Source: Woeseiaceae bacterium
Lineage (GTDB): Bacteria > Pseudomonadota > Gammaproteobacteria > Steroidobacterales > Woeseiaceae
DNA: 64,000 nt
Direction: 5' to 3'
NCBI GenBank assembly: GCA_021773135.1
Contig: JAJFKP010000024.1
Location: 1 to 64,000, forward strand
Shown: positions 11,829 through 22,100 of the stretch, piece by piece
How positions within the stretch are numbered: position 1 is the stretch's first letter
How the letters are laid out: each line of letters begins with the position of its first letter
Notes under the pieces: model-generated
Databases searched by the model: none
What the model was told of the DNA's origin: nothing
The model's input: the letters and a program-made list of their open reading frames with translations, nothing else
Program-made: the position numbers and the translations under genes

Positions 11829-11886
11829 CATCGGCACCATTAAAAAAGGCCAGCCTTTAGGCTGACCTTTTTTAATGGTGCCGATG
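11829..11886 (-). terminator. Hairpin 2 of the tRNA-Leu array
   Basis: A 27-base inverted repeat with one mismatch and a 4-base loop. It includes GGCCAGCC/GGCTGACC and A6/T6 tracts, so it has the form of a rho-independent terminator. The outer part of the stem is the tRNA acceptor 3' strand with CCA paired to an inverted copy of itself. Confidence 0.7.
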
Positions 11887-12006
11887 GCCGGACTCGAACC
11901 CAATCCGCCCTCACTGCCAATATGGTCTGCCCCAGACCGGTGCGGATTGATCTTTAGCGCCCAAGCCTGGCAACGCGCCGATGATCCTGCCGGGAAGTCG
12001 GTCTCC

Positions 12007-12067
12007 GCACCAATAATGAAAAAGGGGGTACGACCTAAAGTCGTACCCCCTTTTTCATTATTGGTGC
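12007..12067 (-). terminator. Long perfect hairpin at the 3' end of tRNA-Leu
   Basis: A perfect 28-base stem with a 5-base loop, containing GGGGGTACGAC/GTCGTACCCCC flanked by A5/T5. The stem begins inside the tRNA 3' end, so GCACCA of the tRNA pairs with TGGTGC beyond the loop. It probably terminates the glmM-tpiA-secG-tRNA transcript and could also influence 3' maturation. Confidence 0.75.
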
Positions 12068-12146
12068 CGATGGCCGGACTCGAACCGGCACAGCTTTCGC
12101 CACTGCCCCCTCAAGACAGCGTGTCTACCAATTCCACCACATCGGC
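12062..12146 (-). tRNA. leuU: tRNA-Leu (anticodon GAG)
   Basis: An 85-base class II tRNA with encoded CCA. Acceptor arms GCCGATG/CATCGGC pair fully. The anticodon arm CTGTC-TTGAGGG-GGCAG gives anticodon GAG, a variable arm follows, and the T arm is GCCGGTTCGAGTCCGGC. It lies 21 bases after the secG stop, as leuU follows secG in E. coli, and is probably processed from the secG transcript. Confidence 0.96.
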
Positions 12147-12167
12147 TTGTGCATCAGGCGCGTTCCG

Positions 12168-12614
12168 CTATTGTTCGGTTTCTGGCTCCGCTGCAGGCTC
12201 CATAACGGGCAAATCCGTATCGACATCCAGATCCGGAATTGAGGCATCTTCCGTCACCGCCTCCGCACCCTCGAGCGCGGGTACGCCATCTACCGCAGGC
12301 AGATCATCCATGCTGCTTTGCTCGTCAATCTCGACCGCCGGCATCGCCTCCATGAGGCTATCGGTCACGCCCGCCTGCTGGCTACTCAGGTAAGCCAGCG
12401 TCAGGCTTGTTGCGAAAAACGCAGTGGCAAGAATTGCTGTCGCCCGCGAAAAGAAGCTGGTCGATCCCCGCGAGCCGAATACGGTGCCAGAAGCGCCGGA
12501 GCCAAAAGCGGCCCCTGCGTCAGCACCCTTGCCGCGCTGGATCAAAACCAGACCAACGATCGCAAGCGCAATCAGCGTGTGTACTACCAAAACAGGTGTT
12601 TGCATGTCGTCCAT
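12168..12614 (-). CDS. secG: Protein translocase subunit SecG
   Basis: Small membrane partner of SecYE in protein export. Two membrane helices flank the conserved cytoplasmic loop GKGADAGAAFGSGASGTVFG. At 148 residues it is longer than E. coli SecG (110) because of a C-terminal tail of about 70 residues rich in Asp and Glu. The ATG at 12614 is preceded by a GAGG site 5 bases upstream. It follows tpiA closely and precedes tRNA-Leu, the standard order. Confidence 0.93.
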   Translation of the reverse strand: MDDMQTPVLVVHTLIALAIVGLVLIQRGKGADAGAAFGSGASGTVFGSRGSTSFFSRATAILATAFFATSLTLAYLSSQQAGVTDSLMEAMPAVEIDEQSSMDDLPAVDGVPALEGAEAVTEDASIPDLDVDTDLPVMEPAAEPETEQ

Positions 12615-12621
12615 ACTTACC

Positions 12622-13383
12622 TCAACACAGCGACGTAGCAGCTTCTGCGATCGCTAAAAAGTCATCAGATTTAAGCGAAGCGCCACCGATCAGCCCGCCG
12701 TCGATATCCGGATTCGAAAACAGTCCGGCAGCATTGTCACCTTTCACGCTGCCGCCATACAGGATTTTTATCTTTTCGGCGACGCCGGCATCGCGAGACT
12801 CGAGCAATTCACGAATGTGCCGGTGAACCTCCTGTGCCTGCTCAGGGCTCGCCGTTACGCCGGTTCCGATTGCCCATACGGGCTCGTAGGCAATAACCGC
12901 GTCCTCGAAACCATCGATGCCGACCGCATCAAGAACGGCAGTAAGTTGTTCATCGATGACCGCTTTAGTCTGACCGGATTCCCTTTGCTCGAGGGTCTCG
13001 CCGACACACAGAATTGGCTTCAAGCCGGCACTGAGCGCCGCCTTGAACTTGTCGGCGACAATCGAGCTGGTTTCGCCCATTATTGCACGCCGCTCAGAAT
13101 GCCCAACGATAACAAAGTCGCAGCCAACGTCGCGCAACATTGATCCGGCGGTTTCGCCCGTAAATGCGCCGGACGAATGCTCTGATACATTCTGGGCACC
13201 CAACTGAACCGGAGAGCCTTCGATCAGTTTTCCCACACTTGAAATATAGGGGAATGGCGGGCAAACCAGCAGCTGCACATCGACATCGGCCGGGGCGCCG
13301 CCGACTATGCCTGCCACCAATGCCCGATTGGCATCGAAGCTACCATTCATTTTCCAGTTACCAGCGACCAGATATCCGCGCAT
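12622..13383 (-). CDS. tpiA: Triosephosphate isomerase
   Basis: Glycolytic and gluconeogenic enzyme interconverting glyceraldehyde 3-phosphate and dihydroxyacetone phosphate in the cytosol. The N-terminal GNWKMNG carries the catalytic Lys, VGHSERR the catalytic His, and AYEPVWAIGTG the catalytic Glu. The phosphate loop ILYGGSVKGDNA is near the end. The 253 residues are full length. It lies 7 bases upstream of secG. Confidence 0.97.
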   Translation of the reverse strand: MRGYLVAGNWKMNGSFDANRALVAGIVGGAPADVDVQLLVCPPFPYISSVGKLIEGSPVQLGAQNVSEHSSGAFTGETAGSMLRDVGCDFVIVGHSERRAIMGETSSIVADKFKAALSAGLKPILCVGETLEQRESGQTKAVIDEQLTAVLDAVGIDGFEDAVIAYEPVWAIGTGVTASPEQAQEVHRHIRELLESRDAGVAEKIKILYGGSVKGDNAAGLFSNPDIDGGLIGGASLKSDDFLAIAEAATSLC

Positions 13384-13484
13384 TTCTAGTTAATCCGTCT
13401 GCGTGAAAAAGCGCGCAAGGATACCGAGCGGCACCGCTTAGCGCAATGAAAACAGCCTCCAGGCGAGTGCAAGTGGCTAATTCA

Positions 13485-14819
13485 TCAGGAGGCCGCCGCA
13501 GCGACTACAGCAGCCAGTCGACCTGCCAGGAGCGCCACCAGCGCCTCATCTTCGCCCTCAACCATGACTCTGATCACTGGCTCGGTACCCGAAGCTCTTA
13601 ATACGACACGACCGGAATGCGCCAGTTCCTTCTCAACCTGATCGACTGCGTCGAGTATCTGGGGAACCTGACCCGGATCCATTTTTTGTTCTGTCCTGAC
13701 ATTGATCATTGTTTGCGGGTAGCGCGACATACCGCCGGTCAGCTCAGAAAGCGACCTGCCAGTGCGCCGCATTACGGCAAGCACCTGCAGCGCACTCACG
13801 AGGCCGTCACCAGTCGTTGTCTTGTCGAGACAGATCATATGCCCGGAGGTTTCGCCACCAATGATGCCACCCGATTCGCGCAGCGCTTCCAGCACGTAAC
13901 GGTCTCCGACCGCCGCCCGCTTGAATTCAATATTATGACGTTGCAAGGCGTGCTCGAGGCCCAGATTACTCATTACAGTGCCGACGACGGGCCCACGCAG
14001 GGCACCCTCCTCCTGCCTCGACATCGCAAGAACATAGAGCAGCTGATCGCCGTCGATCGTTTCGCCCTGCTCGTCGACCATCACGACACGATCACCGTCG
14101 CCGTCGAGCGCAATGCCCACCGCGGCCCCAACCGCTGGCACAGTTTTTTGCAGGAGCTCCGGTTCCGTTGATCCGCAACCGTCATTGATATTTCGACCAT
14201 TTGGCGAACAACCAATCGTAATGACCTCTGCACCGAGATTATTAAGCGTGCGGGGACCCACTTTGTAACCCGCGCCGTTGGCACCATCGAATACAACCTT
14301 CATGCCCTCCAGGTTGAGATCAGCGGGAAACGTTGACGCACAAAACTCCTGATAGCGATCCCTTGCCGTATCGATTCGTTTGGCCCGGCCGAGCTTACCG
14401 GACTCCAGCGTTATTGCCGGCGACAGGAGCAACTTTTCAATCTTTCTTTCCACATCGTCGGAAAGCTTGGCGCCACTGCCATCGAAAAACTTGATGCCAT
14501 TATCGTGAAACGGGTTATGTGAGGCACTGATCACGACGCCCAGATTGGCGTCGAATACCTGCGTCAGGTTTGCGATGCCGGGCGTCGGCAGCGGCCCCAA
14601 AAGAAGCACATCCGCGCCGGCAGCGACGAAACCGGCTTCGAGGGCCGACTCGAACATGTAGCCCGACAACCTTGTGTCTTTCCCAATCAACACGGTGCCG
14701 CCGGCGGGCACCAGCACCTGGGCTGCAGCACTGGCAAGTCGCAGCGCAAACTCGGCACTCATCGGATCCTTCCCAACCGTACCTCTGACACCATCTGTGC
14801 CAAAATATTTTCTGCTCAT
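13485..14819 (-). CDS. glmM: Phosphoglucosamine mutase
   Basis: Converts glucosamine 6-phosphate to glucosamine 1-phosphate for peptidoglycan and lipopolysaccharide precursors. It starts RKYFGTDGVRGTVG; the active-site phosphoserine loop VISASHNPFHDNGIKFF lies near residue 100. The metal loop DGDGDR and the sugar loop GGETSGHMI follow, and the phosphate loop RASGTEPVIRVMVEG is near the C-terminus. The 444 residues are standard. It sits 6 bases after folP, a pairing conserved widely in proteobacteria. Confidence 0.97.
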   Translation of the reverse strand: MSRKYFGTDGVRGTVGKDPMSAEFALRLASAAAQVLVPAGGTVLIGKDTRLSGYMFESALEAGFVAAGADVLLLGPLPTPGIANLTQVFDANLGVVISASHNPFHDNGIKFFDGSGAKLSDDVERKIEKLLLSPAITLESGKLGRAKRIDTARDRYQEFCASTFPADLNLEGMKVVFDGANGAGYKVGPRTLNNLGAEVITIGCSPNGRNINDGCGSTEPELLQKTVPAVGAAVGIALDGDGDRVVMVDEQGETIDGDQLLYVLAMSRQEEGALRGPVVGTVMSNLGLEHALQRHNIEFKRAAVGDRYVLEALRESGGIIGGETSGHMICLDKTTTGDGLVSALQVLAVMRRTGRSLSELTGGMSRYPQTMINVRTEQKMDPGQVPQILDAVDQVEKELAHSGRVVLRASGTEPVIRVMVEGEDEALVALLAGRLAAVVAAAAS

Positions 14820-14825
14820 TGGCTT

Positions 14826-15656
14826 TCATCCTGACGTCGCGACGGCCCGAATCACTGCCAGCGCGTCTATTGTCGCAGCGACATCATGCGTGCGCACAAT
14901 GCTCGCCCCTTTTTGTACGGCAATAACCGCGGCGGCAATCCCAGCTGCGCCACGATCCTGCACCGACCTGCCAGTCAGATTGCCGAGCGTTTTCTTGCGC
15001 GACAAGCCTACCAGCAATGGCAGGCGAAGGTCCGCGAACTGCTCCAGTTTTGCGAGAATCTCCACATTGTGGCGATCGTTTTTCCCAAACCCGAAACCGG
15101 GATCGACAATTAGCCTCTCGCGTTCAATGCCAGACGCGACACACGCGCTGACCCGTTCCGCCAGGAAGTCGATAACGTCGCCGGGCAACGTGTTGTAGTG
15201 CGGTGCTTCTTGCATACTGTCTGGCTGGCCCTGCATATGCATCAGTACAATCATGCTATTCAGGGACGCCGCTGCCTGCATAGCACCAGGCCTTCGGAGC
15301 GCGTAAACGTCATTGATCATGGTGGCACCGGCCGCCACAGCTGCCCGCATTATTTCGGGTTTACTGGAGTCTACTGACAATTCAACGTCAAATCGTTTGG
15401 CGATTCCGGCGACAACCGGAATGATTCGATCGAGTTCCTCCTGCAGTGAAATCTTCTGCGCGCCGGGACGAGTCGATTCTCCCCCAACGTCGATTATGTG
15501 CGCACCAGCATCGACCATGGCAGCCGCGCGACGCAGCGCATCACCCTCGTCGAGGAACTGACCGCCATCCGAAAACGAATCCGGAGTTACGTTCAGAACT
15601 CCCATCACGGCTGGTGACTTGGTGTCCGCGAGCTTTTTCTTGGCGGCCTGGCGCAT
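14826..15656 (-). CDS. folP: Dihydropteroate synthase
   Basis: Folate pathway enzyme joining p-aminobenzoate to the pterin pyrophosphate. The signature MGVLNVTPDSFSDGG is near residue 18, followed by DVGGESTRPGAQ, and the pterin-binding GFGFGK and SRKKTLG motifs are present. At 276 residues it is normal. It lies between ftsH and glmM as in E. coli and Pseudomonas. Confidence 0.96.
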   Translation of the reverse strand: MRQAAKKKLADTKSPAVMGVLNVTPDSFSDGGQFLDEGDALRRAAAMVDAGAHIIDVGGESTRPGAQKISLQEELDRIIPVVAGIAKRFDVELSVDSSKPEIMRAAVAAGATMINDVYALRRPGAMQAAASLNSMIVLMHMQGQPDSMQEAPHYNTLPGDVIDFLAERVSACVASGIERERLIVDPGFGFGKNDRHNVEILAKLEQFADLRLPLLVGLSRKKTLGNLTGRSVQDRGAAGIAAAVIAVQKGASIVRTHDVAATIDALAVIRAVATSG

Positions 15657-15718
15657 CTTCCGGGTCTCAAAAAAAACGGCAGCACAAAGGCTGCCGCATC
15701 CTGATCGAACAGCCGACG

Positions 15719-17641
15719 CTAGTGTTCGCTGGCGGGGCCGCCTATCGGCGAAATCGAATCCGGTTTATCGGTCTTGCTTTTCGTCGCTGGCGGTGACTCG
15801 TCTGAATCATCCCAGTCTGCAGGCGGTCGCGGAGTTCGACCTTCCATGATGTCCTTAACCTGCTCATGATCGATCGTCTCGTATTTCATAAGCGCTTCGG
15901 CCATCACATGCAGCTTCTTCTCGTGCTTCTTCAGCAGAGACTCTGCGCGCTCATAGTTACGATCAATAATTTTTCGCACTTCTTCATCGATCGTATTAGA
16001 GGTGACATCGGATACATGCTTGTGCTGCGTGACCGAACGACCAAGGAAAACTTCGCCATCGTCTTCGCTGTAGGTCAGCGGTCCGAGTTTCTCGGAAAGA
16101 CCCCACTTGGTGACCATGTTTCGGGCAATTTCGGTAGCACGCTCAATGTCGTTGGATGCACCCGTCGTCACATGCTCTATTCCCAGGGTCATCTCCTCGG
16201 CGATTCGGCCGCCGAACAGCGTCGAAATATTACTTTCCAGCGATGACTTGGACACACTGTATTTGTCTTCCTCCGGCAAATACATCGTGACACCGAGCGC
16301 CCTGCCACGAGGAATGATCGTGACTTTATAGACCGGGTCATGATCAGGAACGCTATAGCCGACGATTGCATGCCCGGCTTCGTGATAGGCGGTATTCAGT
16401 TTTTCCTTTTCGCTCATGACCATGGAGCGACGTTCGGCACCCATCATGATCTTGTCCTTGGCCTGCTCAAACTCCTCCATGCTAACCACACGCTTGTTGG
16501 AGCGCGCAGCAAACAGGGCCGCCTCGTTAACCAGGTTAGCCAGATCGGCCCCCGAAAAACCTGGCGTACCGCGCGCAATCAGGCTCGGCTTTACGTCGTC
16601 GTCCAGCGGCACCTTGCGCATGTGAACTTTCAAAATCAGTTCGCGACCGCGGATATCAGGCAATGGCACGACCACCTGCCGATCGAAACGGCCCGGGCGC
16701 AGTAGCGCCGGATCCAGAACGTCCGGTCGGTTGGTGGCGGCTATGACGATAATTCCTTCGCTGCCTTCAAACCCGTCCATTTCCACCAGCATCTGGTTAA
16801 GGGTCTGCTCGCGCTCATCGTGACCACCGCCAAGTCCTGCCCCACGATGGCGGCCGACCGCATCAAGCTCGTCGATAAAGATAATGCAGGGCGCCTGTTT
16901 TTTCGCCTGGTCAAACATGTCGCGTACGCGCGACGCGCCAACGCCGACAAACATCTCAACAAAATCCGAGCCGGAAATGGTGAAGAACGGAACCTTGGCT
17001 TCGCCTGCAATCGCCCTGGCCAGCAGGGTCTTGCCTGTGCCGGGCGAACCCACCATCAGAACACCCTTGGGAATTTTGCCGCCTAACCTTTGAAACTTGC
17101 TGGGATCTTTAAGGAAATCGACGATTTCACTGACTTCCTGTTTGGCCTCTTCGATGCCCGCCACATCGGCAAAAGTAACGCCGACCTGGTCCTCGCCGAG
17201 CAGGCGCGCCTTACTCTTGCCAAATGACATCGCACCGCGGCCGCCACCACCGCCCTGCATCTGCCGCATGAAATAGATCCAAACGCCGATGAGCAACAGG
17301 ATCGGGAATGAATTGATCAAGAGCTGGCCTATCAGGCCGGTGGACTCGGGTTCCTGAGCTGTGAACTTAACACCGTTGTCTTCCAGAATTCCGATCAGGG
17401 TATTGTTGTCGGTCTCCGGGCTGATGGTGTAATTCTGCAGGGGAATACGATTACCGTAGGTAATCTTTTCATCCTCGAACTCCACGCGCTCAACCGCGCC
17501 GGAGCGCACATCATTCAGAAAATCCGAATAATCCTGCTTCTGCGGGCCCTGGCCGCTGACGCCACTGAGGCCCTGCACGACCGACAGCAAGACGACGATA
17601 ATGACGATGAATACAAGAACATTTTTAGTTAAATCGTTCAC
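15719..17641 (-). CDS. ftsH: ATP-dependent zinc metalloprotease FtsH
   Basis: Membrane-bound AAA protease that degrades unstable and misfolded membrane or cytosolic proteins. Two membrane helices (about residues 7-25 and 105-122) flank a periplasmic domain. The AAA module has Walker A GSPGTGKT, Walker [11 protein letters not shown] and the second region of homology ending RPGRFDRQ. The zinc site is HEAGH. The Walker A has Ser where many FtsH proteins read GPPGTGKT. The start is GTG at 17641. Length is 640 residues, with a low-complexity charged tail. Confidence 0.97.
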   Translation of the reverse strand: MNDLTKNVLVFIVIIVVLLSVVQGLSGVSGQGPQKQDYSDFLNDVRSGAVERVEFEDEKITYGNRIPLQNYTISPETDNNTLIGILEDNGVKFTAQEPESTGLIGQLLINSFPILLLIGVWIYFMRQMQGGGGGRGAMSFGKSKARLLGEDQVGVTFADVAGIEEAKQEVSEIVDFLKDPSKFQRLGGKIPKGVLMVGSPGTGKTLLARAIAGEAKVPFFTISGSDFVEMFVGVGASRVRDMFDQAKKQAPCIIFIDELDAVGRHRGAGLGGGHDEREQTLNQMLVEMDGFEGSEGIIVIAATNRPDVLDPALLRPGRFDRQVVVPLPDIRGRELILKVHMRKVPLDDDVKPSLIARGTPGFSGADLANLVNEAALFAARSNKRVVSMEEFEQAKDKIMMGAERRSMVMSEKEKLNTAYHEAGHAIVGYSVPDHDPVYKVTIIPRGRALGVTMYLPEEDKYSVSKSSLESNISTLFGGRIAEEMTLGIEHVTTGASNDIERATEIARNMVTKWGLSEKLGPLTYSEDDGEVFLGRSVTQHKHVSDVTSNTIDEEVRKIIDRNYERAESLLKKHEKKLHVMAEALMKYETIDHEQVKDIMEGRTPRPPADWDDSDESPPATKSKTDKPDSISPIGGPASEH

Positions 17642-17700
17642 TTAGCAAATACCACTCCACCAACCGGTTTTAGACTGCGTCTAATGCAATTTAGACAGTA

Positions 17701-18324
17701 CTATAGATGATAGTTTCTCGCTACCAGATAAATCTCACTACTGCTATCCCTGGAAGCCTTTGGTTTAAGGGCTTTTACCGTGCCAAATGACGATCTGGCA
17801 TCGGCAATGAAAGCATCCGTGCCTTCACCTTGAAAAACCTTGCAAATGAAGGCGCCCTTTGGTCCGAGGGTATTCCTGGCAAGATCAAGGGCCAATTCTG
17901 CCAGATACATGGATCGTGGCTGATCAACCGCTTTGTTGCCGCTTATATTGGGTGCCATATCGCTCATTACAAGATCCGCCCTGGAATTTTCCAGGCGTTT
18001 ATGCAAATCCTCAAACACCTCGTTCTCGGTAAAGTCACCCTGGATAAACTCTACACCCGGCAATGAATCCATTGGCAGCAGATCCAGCGCAATCACCCTT
18101 GCCCGCCCCTTGAGCATCGCGGTCACATATTGACTCCAGCCCCCCGGCGACGCGCCGAGATCAATGCATATCATGTCGCGGCGCAGCAATTTTTCCTTGG
18201 TAACAATCTGCTCAAGTTTGTAAACCGCCCGTGACCGCCAGCCGTCTCGCCTGGCCATCTGCACATAAGGGTCTTTCTCTTGCCTCTGTCGCCAGGAATT
18301 TCCACGTCGTCTCGGCTTACTCAT
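17701..18324 (-). CDS. rlmE: 23S rRNA 2'-O-methyltransferase RlmE (FtsJ/RrmJ)
   Basis: Methylates the ribose of U2552 in 23S rRNA during late assembly of the large ribosomal subunit. The SAM-binding motif DLGASPGGWSQY is near residue 56, and SDMAPNISG, with the catalytic Asp, follows. The C-terminus has KPKASRDSSSEIYLVA. Length is 207 residues. It lies 59 bases upstream of ftsH, a pairing known for heat-shock control in E. coli, and is divergent from yhbY with only 20 bases between the starts. Confidence 0.96.
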   Translation of the reverse strand: MSKPRRRGNSWRQRQEKDPYVQMARRDGWRSRAVYKLEQIVTKEKLLRRDMICIDLGASPGGWSQYVTAMLKGRARVIALDLLPMDSLPGVEFIQGDFTENEVFEDLHKRLENSRADLVMSDMAPNISGNKAVDQPRSMYLAELALDLARNTLGPKGAFICKVFQGEGTDAFIADARSSFGTVKALKPKASRDSSSEIYLVARNYHL

Positions 18325-18344
18325 CCTTGCTACACTCCGCAGCC

Positions 18345-18644
18345 ATGAAACTAACTGATACCCAAGCCAAATATCTGCGCGGTCGCGGCCACAAGCTGAA
18401 ACCGGTTATCGTGGTTGGTGACGCCGGCTTGACTGCGTCCCTGTTAGCTGAATTTTCGTCGACAATAGATCATCACGAATTGATCAAAGTTCGTATTCGC
18501 GCGGGCGATCGCGAGACCCGCGACGCAATTATTAAAGATCTATGCAAACGCGAGTCGGCCGAGCTTGTCACCAGAATCGGCAACGTTGCTTTGATGTACC
18601 GTCCAAACTCCGACAAGCCGAAATTACTGTTGCCGGCCAGATAA
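18345..18644 (+). CDS. yhbY: RNA-binding protein YhbY (CRS1/YhbY domain)
   Basis: Small KH-like RNA-binding protein associated with pre-50S ribosomes. The 99 residues start MKLTDTQAKYLRGRGHKL and contain the family GDAGLT segment and the HELIKVRI strand. I chose the ATG at 18345; the longer open frame upstream runs antisense through rlmE and is not coding. It is divergent from rlmE and convergent with greA. Confidence 0.93.
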   Translation: MKLTDTQAKYLRGRGHKLKPVIVVGDAGLTASLLAEFSSTIDHHELIKVRIRAGDRETRDAIIKDLCKRESAELVTRIGNVALMYRPNSDKPKLLLPAR

Positions 18645-18672
18645 TTTTGCCTTGACTGGCTACCGGGCTGCT

Positions 18673-19149
18673 TCAGACGTATTTCACCTCGATAATCTCA
18701 TAGTGCTTATCCCCGCCCGGGGCCGAAAACGTCACTTCATCGCCTTCGTTTTTACCAATCAGGGCGCGCGCGATCGGGGATGAATAGGAGATCAGGCCTG
18801 CGTTAATGTCGGCCTCATCCTCACCGACAATTCTGTACGTAATCTCGAGCTCGGCCTGCACGTCGAACAATTCGACCGTCGCACCGAATATAACCTTGCC
18901 ACGTGCGTCAACAGCCGTTACGTCAATGACCTGGATGTGCGATAGCTTGCCTTCGATTTCCTTGATGCGGCCCTCGATGAACCCCTGCTGCTCCTTTGCT
19001 GCGTGATACTCGGCATTTTCCTTCAGGTCTCCATGCGCCCTCGCCTCCGCAATGGCCTGGATCACCTGGGGTCGGTCTCCGGACTTCAGACGACGAAGCT
19101 CTTCACGAAGCAACTCTTCGCCACGCACTGTCATGGGCACTTTGCTCAT
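18673..19149 (-). CDS. greA: Transcription elongation factor GreA
   Basis: Rescues backtracked RNA polymerase by stimulating transcript cleavage. It is 158 residues: an N-terminal coiled-coil hairpin with the acidic tip [16 protein letters not shown] near residue 41, and a C-terminal FKBP-like domain ending [13 protein letters not shown]. The start overlaps the carB stop by 4 bases, so it is translated from the carAB transcript, an order shared with Pseudomonas. Confidence 0.97.
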   Translation of the reverse strand: MSKVPMTVRGEELLREELRRLKSGDRPQVIQAIAEARAHGDLKENAEYHAAKEQQGFIEGRIKEIEGKLSHIQVIDVTAVDARGKVIFGATVELFDVQAELEITYRIVGEDEADINAGLISYSSPIARALIGKNEGDEVTFSAPGGDKHYEIIEVKYV

Positions 19150-22100
19150 GCGGCAGCCTCTTTATGCAGATCCTGAAGTCGATTGACATCGCCGTCATGC
19201 AGGTGCTCGAGCGCCTTACAGGTCGCTACCGCTGCACCGAGAGTCGTATAGTAAGTAACGTTTCTGCGCACTGCTTCACCACGTATGGAAAGTGACTCCT
19301 GAATGGCCTGCTTACCCTCGGTCGTGTTGACCATCAGAGCAAACTCACCGTTCTTGATCATGTCTACTATGTGCGGACGACCCTCCCGTACCTTGTTAAT
19401 GCGTCTGCAGTTGACGCCCGCTTCAGCGAGAAACCTGGCGGTGCCGTCGGTAGCTACGATCTCGAAGCCGCGCTCAAGCAGGATATTGGCCAGCTCCACT
19501 GCACCGTCCTTGTCCCGATCGCGGACACTGAGCAATGCGGCACCCTTGGTCGGCAACACCACACCGGACGCCAGCTGGGCCTTGGCGTAGGCCTCACCAA
19601 ATGATCTGCCGACCCCCATCACCTCACCTGTCGATTTCATTTCAGGCCCGAGAATCGGATCGGCCCCGGCAAACTTGAGAAACGGAAACACGGATTCCTT
19701 TACGGAGAAATACTCAGGCGTCCGCTGATTGACGAAGCCCTGTTTTTCAAGCGATTCCCCAACCATAACCCGTGCTGCAATTTTTGCCAGCGGCACGCCG
19801 GTGGCCTTAGACACGAAAGGTACCGTGCGAGACGCTCGCGGGTTCACTTCAAGGAGGTAGACGACGTTATTCTGGATCGCAAACTGGGTATTCATAAGAC
19901 CAACGACCTGCAGGCCCCTGGCAAGGCTCACGACCTGCTCAATCAATACTTTCTGCAGTTCATTGTCCAGGCTGAACGGCGGTAACGAACATCCGGAATC
20001 GCCTGAGTGCACACCTGCCTGCTCGATATGCTCCATGATACCGCCAATCAGGACGCGCTCGCCGTCGCAAATAGCGTCGACATCAACCTCAATTGCGAGA
20101 TCGAGAAATCGGTCGAGCAGGACCGGGCTGTCATTGGACACGCCAATCGCCGCATTCATATACGCGGCGAGATCCTCTTCGCGATGAACAATTTCCATAG
20201 CACGCCCGCCAAGCACATAGGAAGGGCGAACAACCAGCGGATAGCCGACTTCTGAACCCATTGCCAGGGCCTCATCGGCGTTCCTGGCAGTTCTATTCGG
20301 CGGCTGCTTGAGGCCCAGCTCTTCAACGAGCTTCTGGAACCGCTCGCGATCTTCTGCAAGGTCAATTGAGTCCGGAGAAGTGCCAATGATCGGTGCACCT
20401 GCCGTCTCAAGTTCACGCGCAAGTTTAAGAGGCGTTTGTCCACCGTATTGAACGATGACGCCTTTTGGCTTTTCCTTGTCGATTATCTCCATCACGTCTT
20501 CAAACGTAAGGGATTCGAAATAGAGCCGGTCCGAGGTATCAAAATCGGTCGAAACGGTCTCGGGATTGCAGTTGACCATGATGGTCTCGTAGCCCGCCTC
20601 CCTGAGCGCCAGTGCCGCGTGCACGCAGCAATAGTCGAATTCGATACCCTGGCCTATTCGATTTGGCCCGCCACCCAGGATCATTATTTTCTCAGTGTCA
20701 TTGGGCAGCGACTCGCATTCTTCTTCATAGGTTGAATAGAGGTAGGCCGTGGTCGTTGCAAACTCCGCACCACACGTATCGACCCGCTTGTATACGGGAC
20801 GGACTCCGGCATCGATGCGCCGCTTTCGGACAACAGATTCGTCCTCGCGGAGCAATGACGCCAATCGAGCATCGCAAAAGCCCTTGCGTTTGAGTTGCCG
20901 GATCCTGGATTCCTCGAGACCGGCCAGACCCGCACTACGAATTTCCGCCTCTTCGTTCACGAGGTCTGCTATCTGCACCAGGAACCACGGATCAATGCCC
21001 GTCAGAGCGGCCACCTCCTCAATATCAAACCCGAGCCTTAGCGCATCTGCAACGTAAAATAATCTGTCGGCACCGGGCAGCCGCAACTCCTGCCGCAACG
21101 CGTCCAGGTCCTCGTCTGCGGCAACAATCCCTGTCTTCTCATTCAGGCCGTCTACGCCGGTTTCCATCCCGCGTAGCGCTTTTTGCAAAGATTCCTGAAA
21201 ATTGCGTCCTATTGCCATGACTTCGCCGACAGATTTCATCTGCGTGGTCAATCGATCGACCGCACCCGGAAATTTCTCGAACGTGAAACGCGGAATCTTG
21301 GTCACGACATAATCGATTGTGGGCTCAAACGATGCCGGCGTCGCACCTCCGGTTATCTCGTTTTTGAGTTCATCGAGCGTATAGCCGATGGCCAGCTTGG
21401 CAGCAATTTTGGCAATCGGAAAACCGGTTGCCTTGGAGGCCAGCGCCGAAGATCTTGAAACGCGAGGGTTCATTTCAATGACCAGCAGCCGCCCATCGTC
21501 GGGGTTGACCGCGAACTGGACATTCGAACCACCGGTCTCAACACCGATTTTTCGCAGCACGTCAATCGACGCGTTGCGCATGCGCTGATATTCCTTGTCC
21601 GTGAGCGTCTGTGCGGGAGCGACCGTTATCGAGTCTCCGGTATGTACGCCCATCGCATCAACGTTTTCAATCGAACAAACAATGATGCAGTTGTCATTCC
21701 TGTCCCTGACGACCTCCATTTCGAACTCTTTCCAGCCGATAACCGATTCTTCCAGTAATACTTCGGTCGTCGGCGACATCTCAAGGCCGTGGGCCACAAT
21801 GCGTCTAAATTCATCCTGATTGTAGGCAATACCGCCGCCGGTTCCGCCAAGCGTGAACGAAGGTCTGATAATGGTTGGATAGCCCACATTTTGCTGTTTG
21901 TCGATTGCCTCATCGAGCGAATGCGCAATTTCCGCCTTTGGCACGTCAAGCCCGATGTCCGCCATTGCCTGGCGGAATAGGTCACGGTCCTCGGCCATAT
22001 CGATTGCCTTTCGCGAGGCAGCTATCAGCTCTACGTTGAACTTGTCGAGTACCCCCTCCCGGACCAGGTCGAGGGCACAATTCAGCCCGGTTTGCCCGCC

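Larger units (their letters stand above)
11290..12061 (-). repeat. tRNA-Leu-derived tail array (about 770 bp, about 173-bp units)
   Basis: This stretch lies directly downstream of tRNA-Leu and holds no credible protein gene. The last 25 bases of the tRNA, CCA included, recur identically at 11876-11900 and 11703-11727; the 21 bases ending before the discriminator recur at 11438-11458. The 16-base core GGTGCGGATTGATCTT (plus strand) occurs six times, at 11329, 11418, 11497, 11593, 11766 and 11939, the last three exactly 173 bases apart. Two longer modules alternate, one containing GACCGACTTCCCGGCAGG and one containing CTCCGGTCTTCGGCAC. Terminator-like hairpins punctuate the three units nearest the tRNA. 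ORFs here with recurring KINPH peptides are by-products of the repeat. The layout recalls the 178-bp repeats behind E. coli tyrT. Confidence 0.85.

Noticed and set aside
11290-12061. CRISPR array
   Set aside because: Repeats are tRNA fragments and long modules with 79-186 base spacing, not short identical repeats with unique spacers, and no cas gene is nearby.
11875-12393. Plus-strand ORF beginning MVPMAGLEP
   Set aside because: It reads antisense through tRNA-Leu, the array and secG. MAGLEP-type peptides are a well-known artefact of antisense tRNA sequence.
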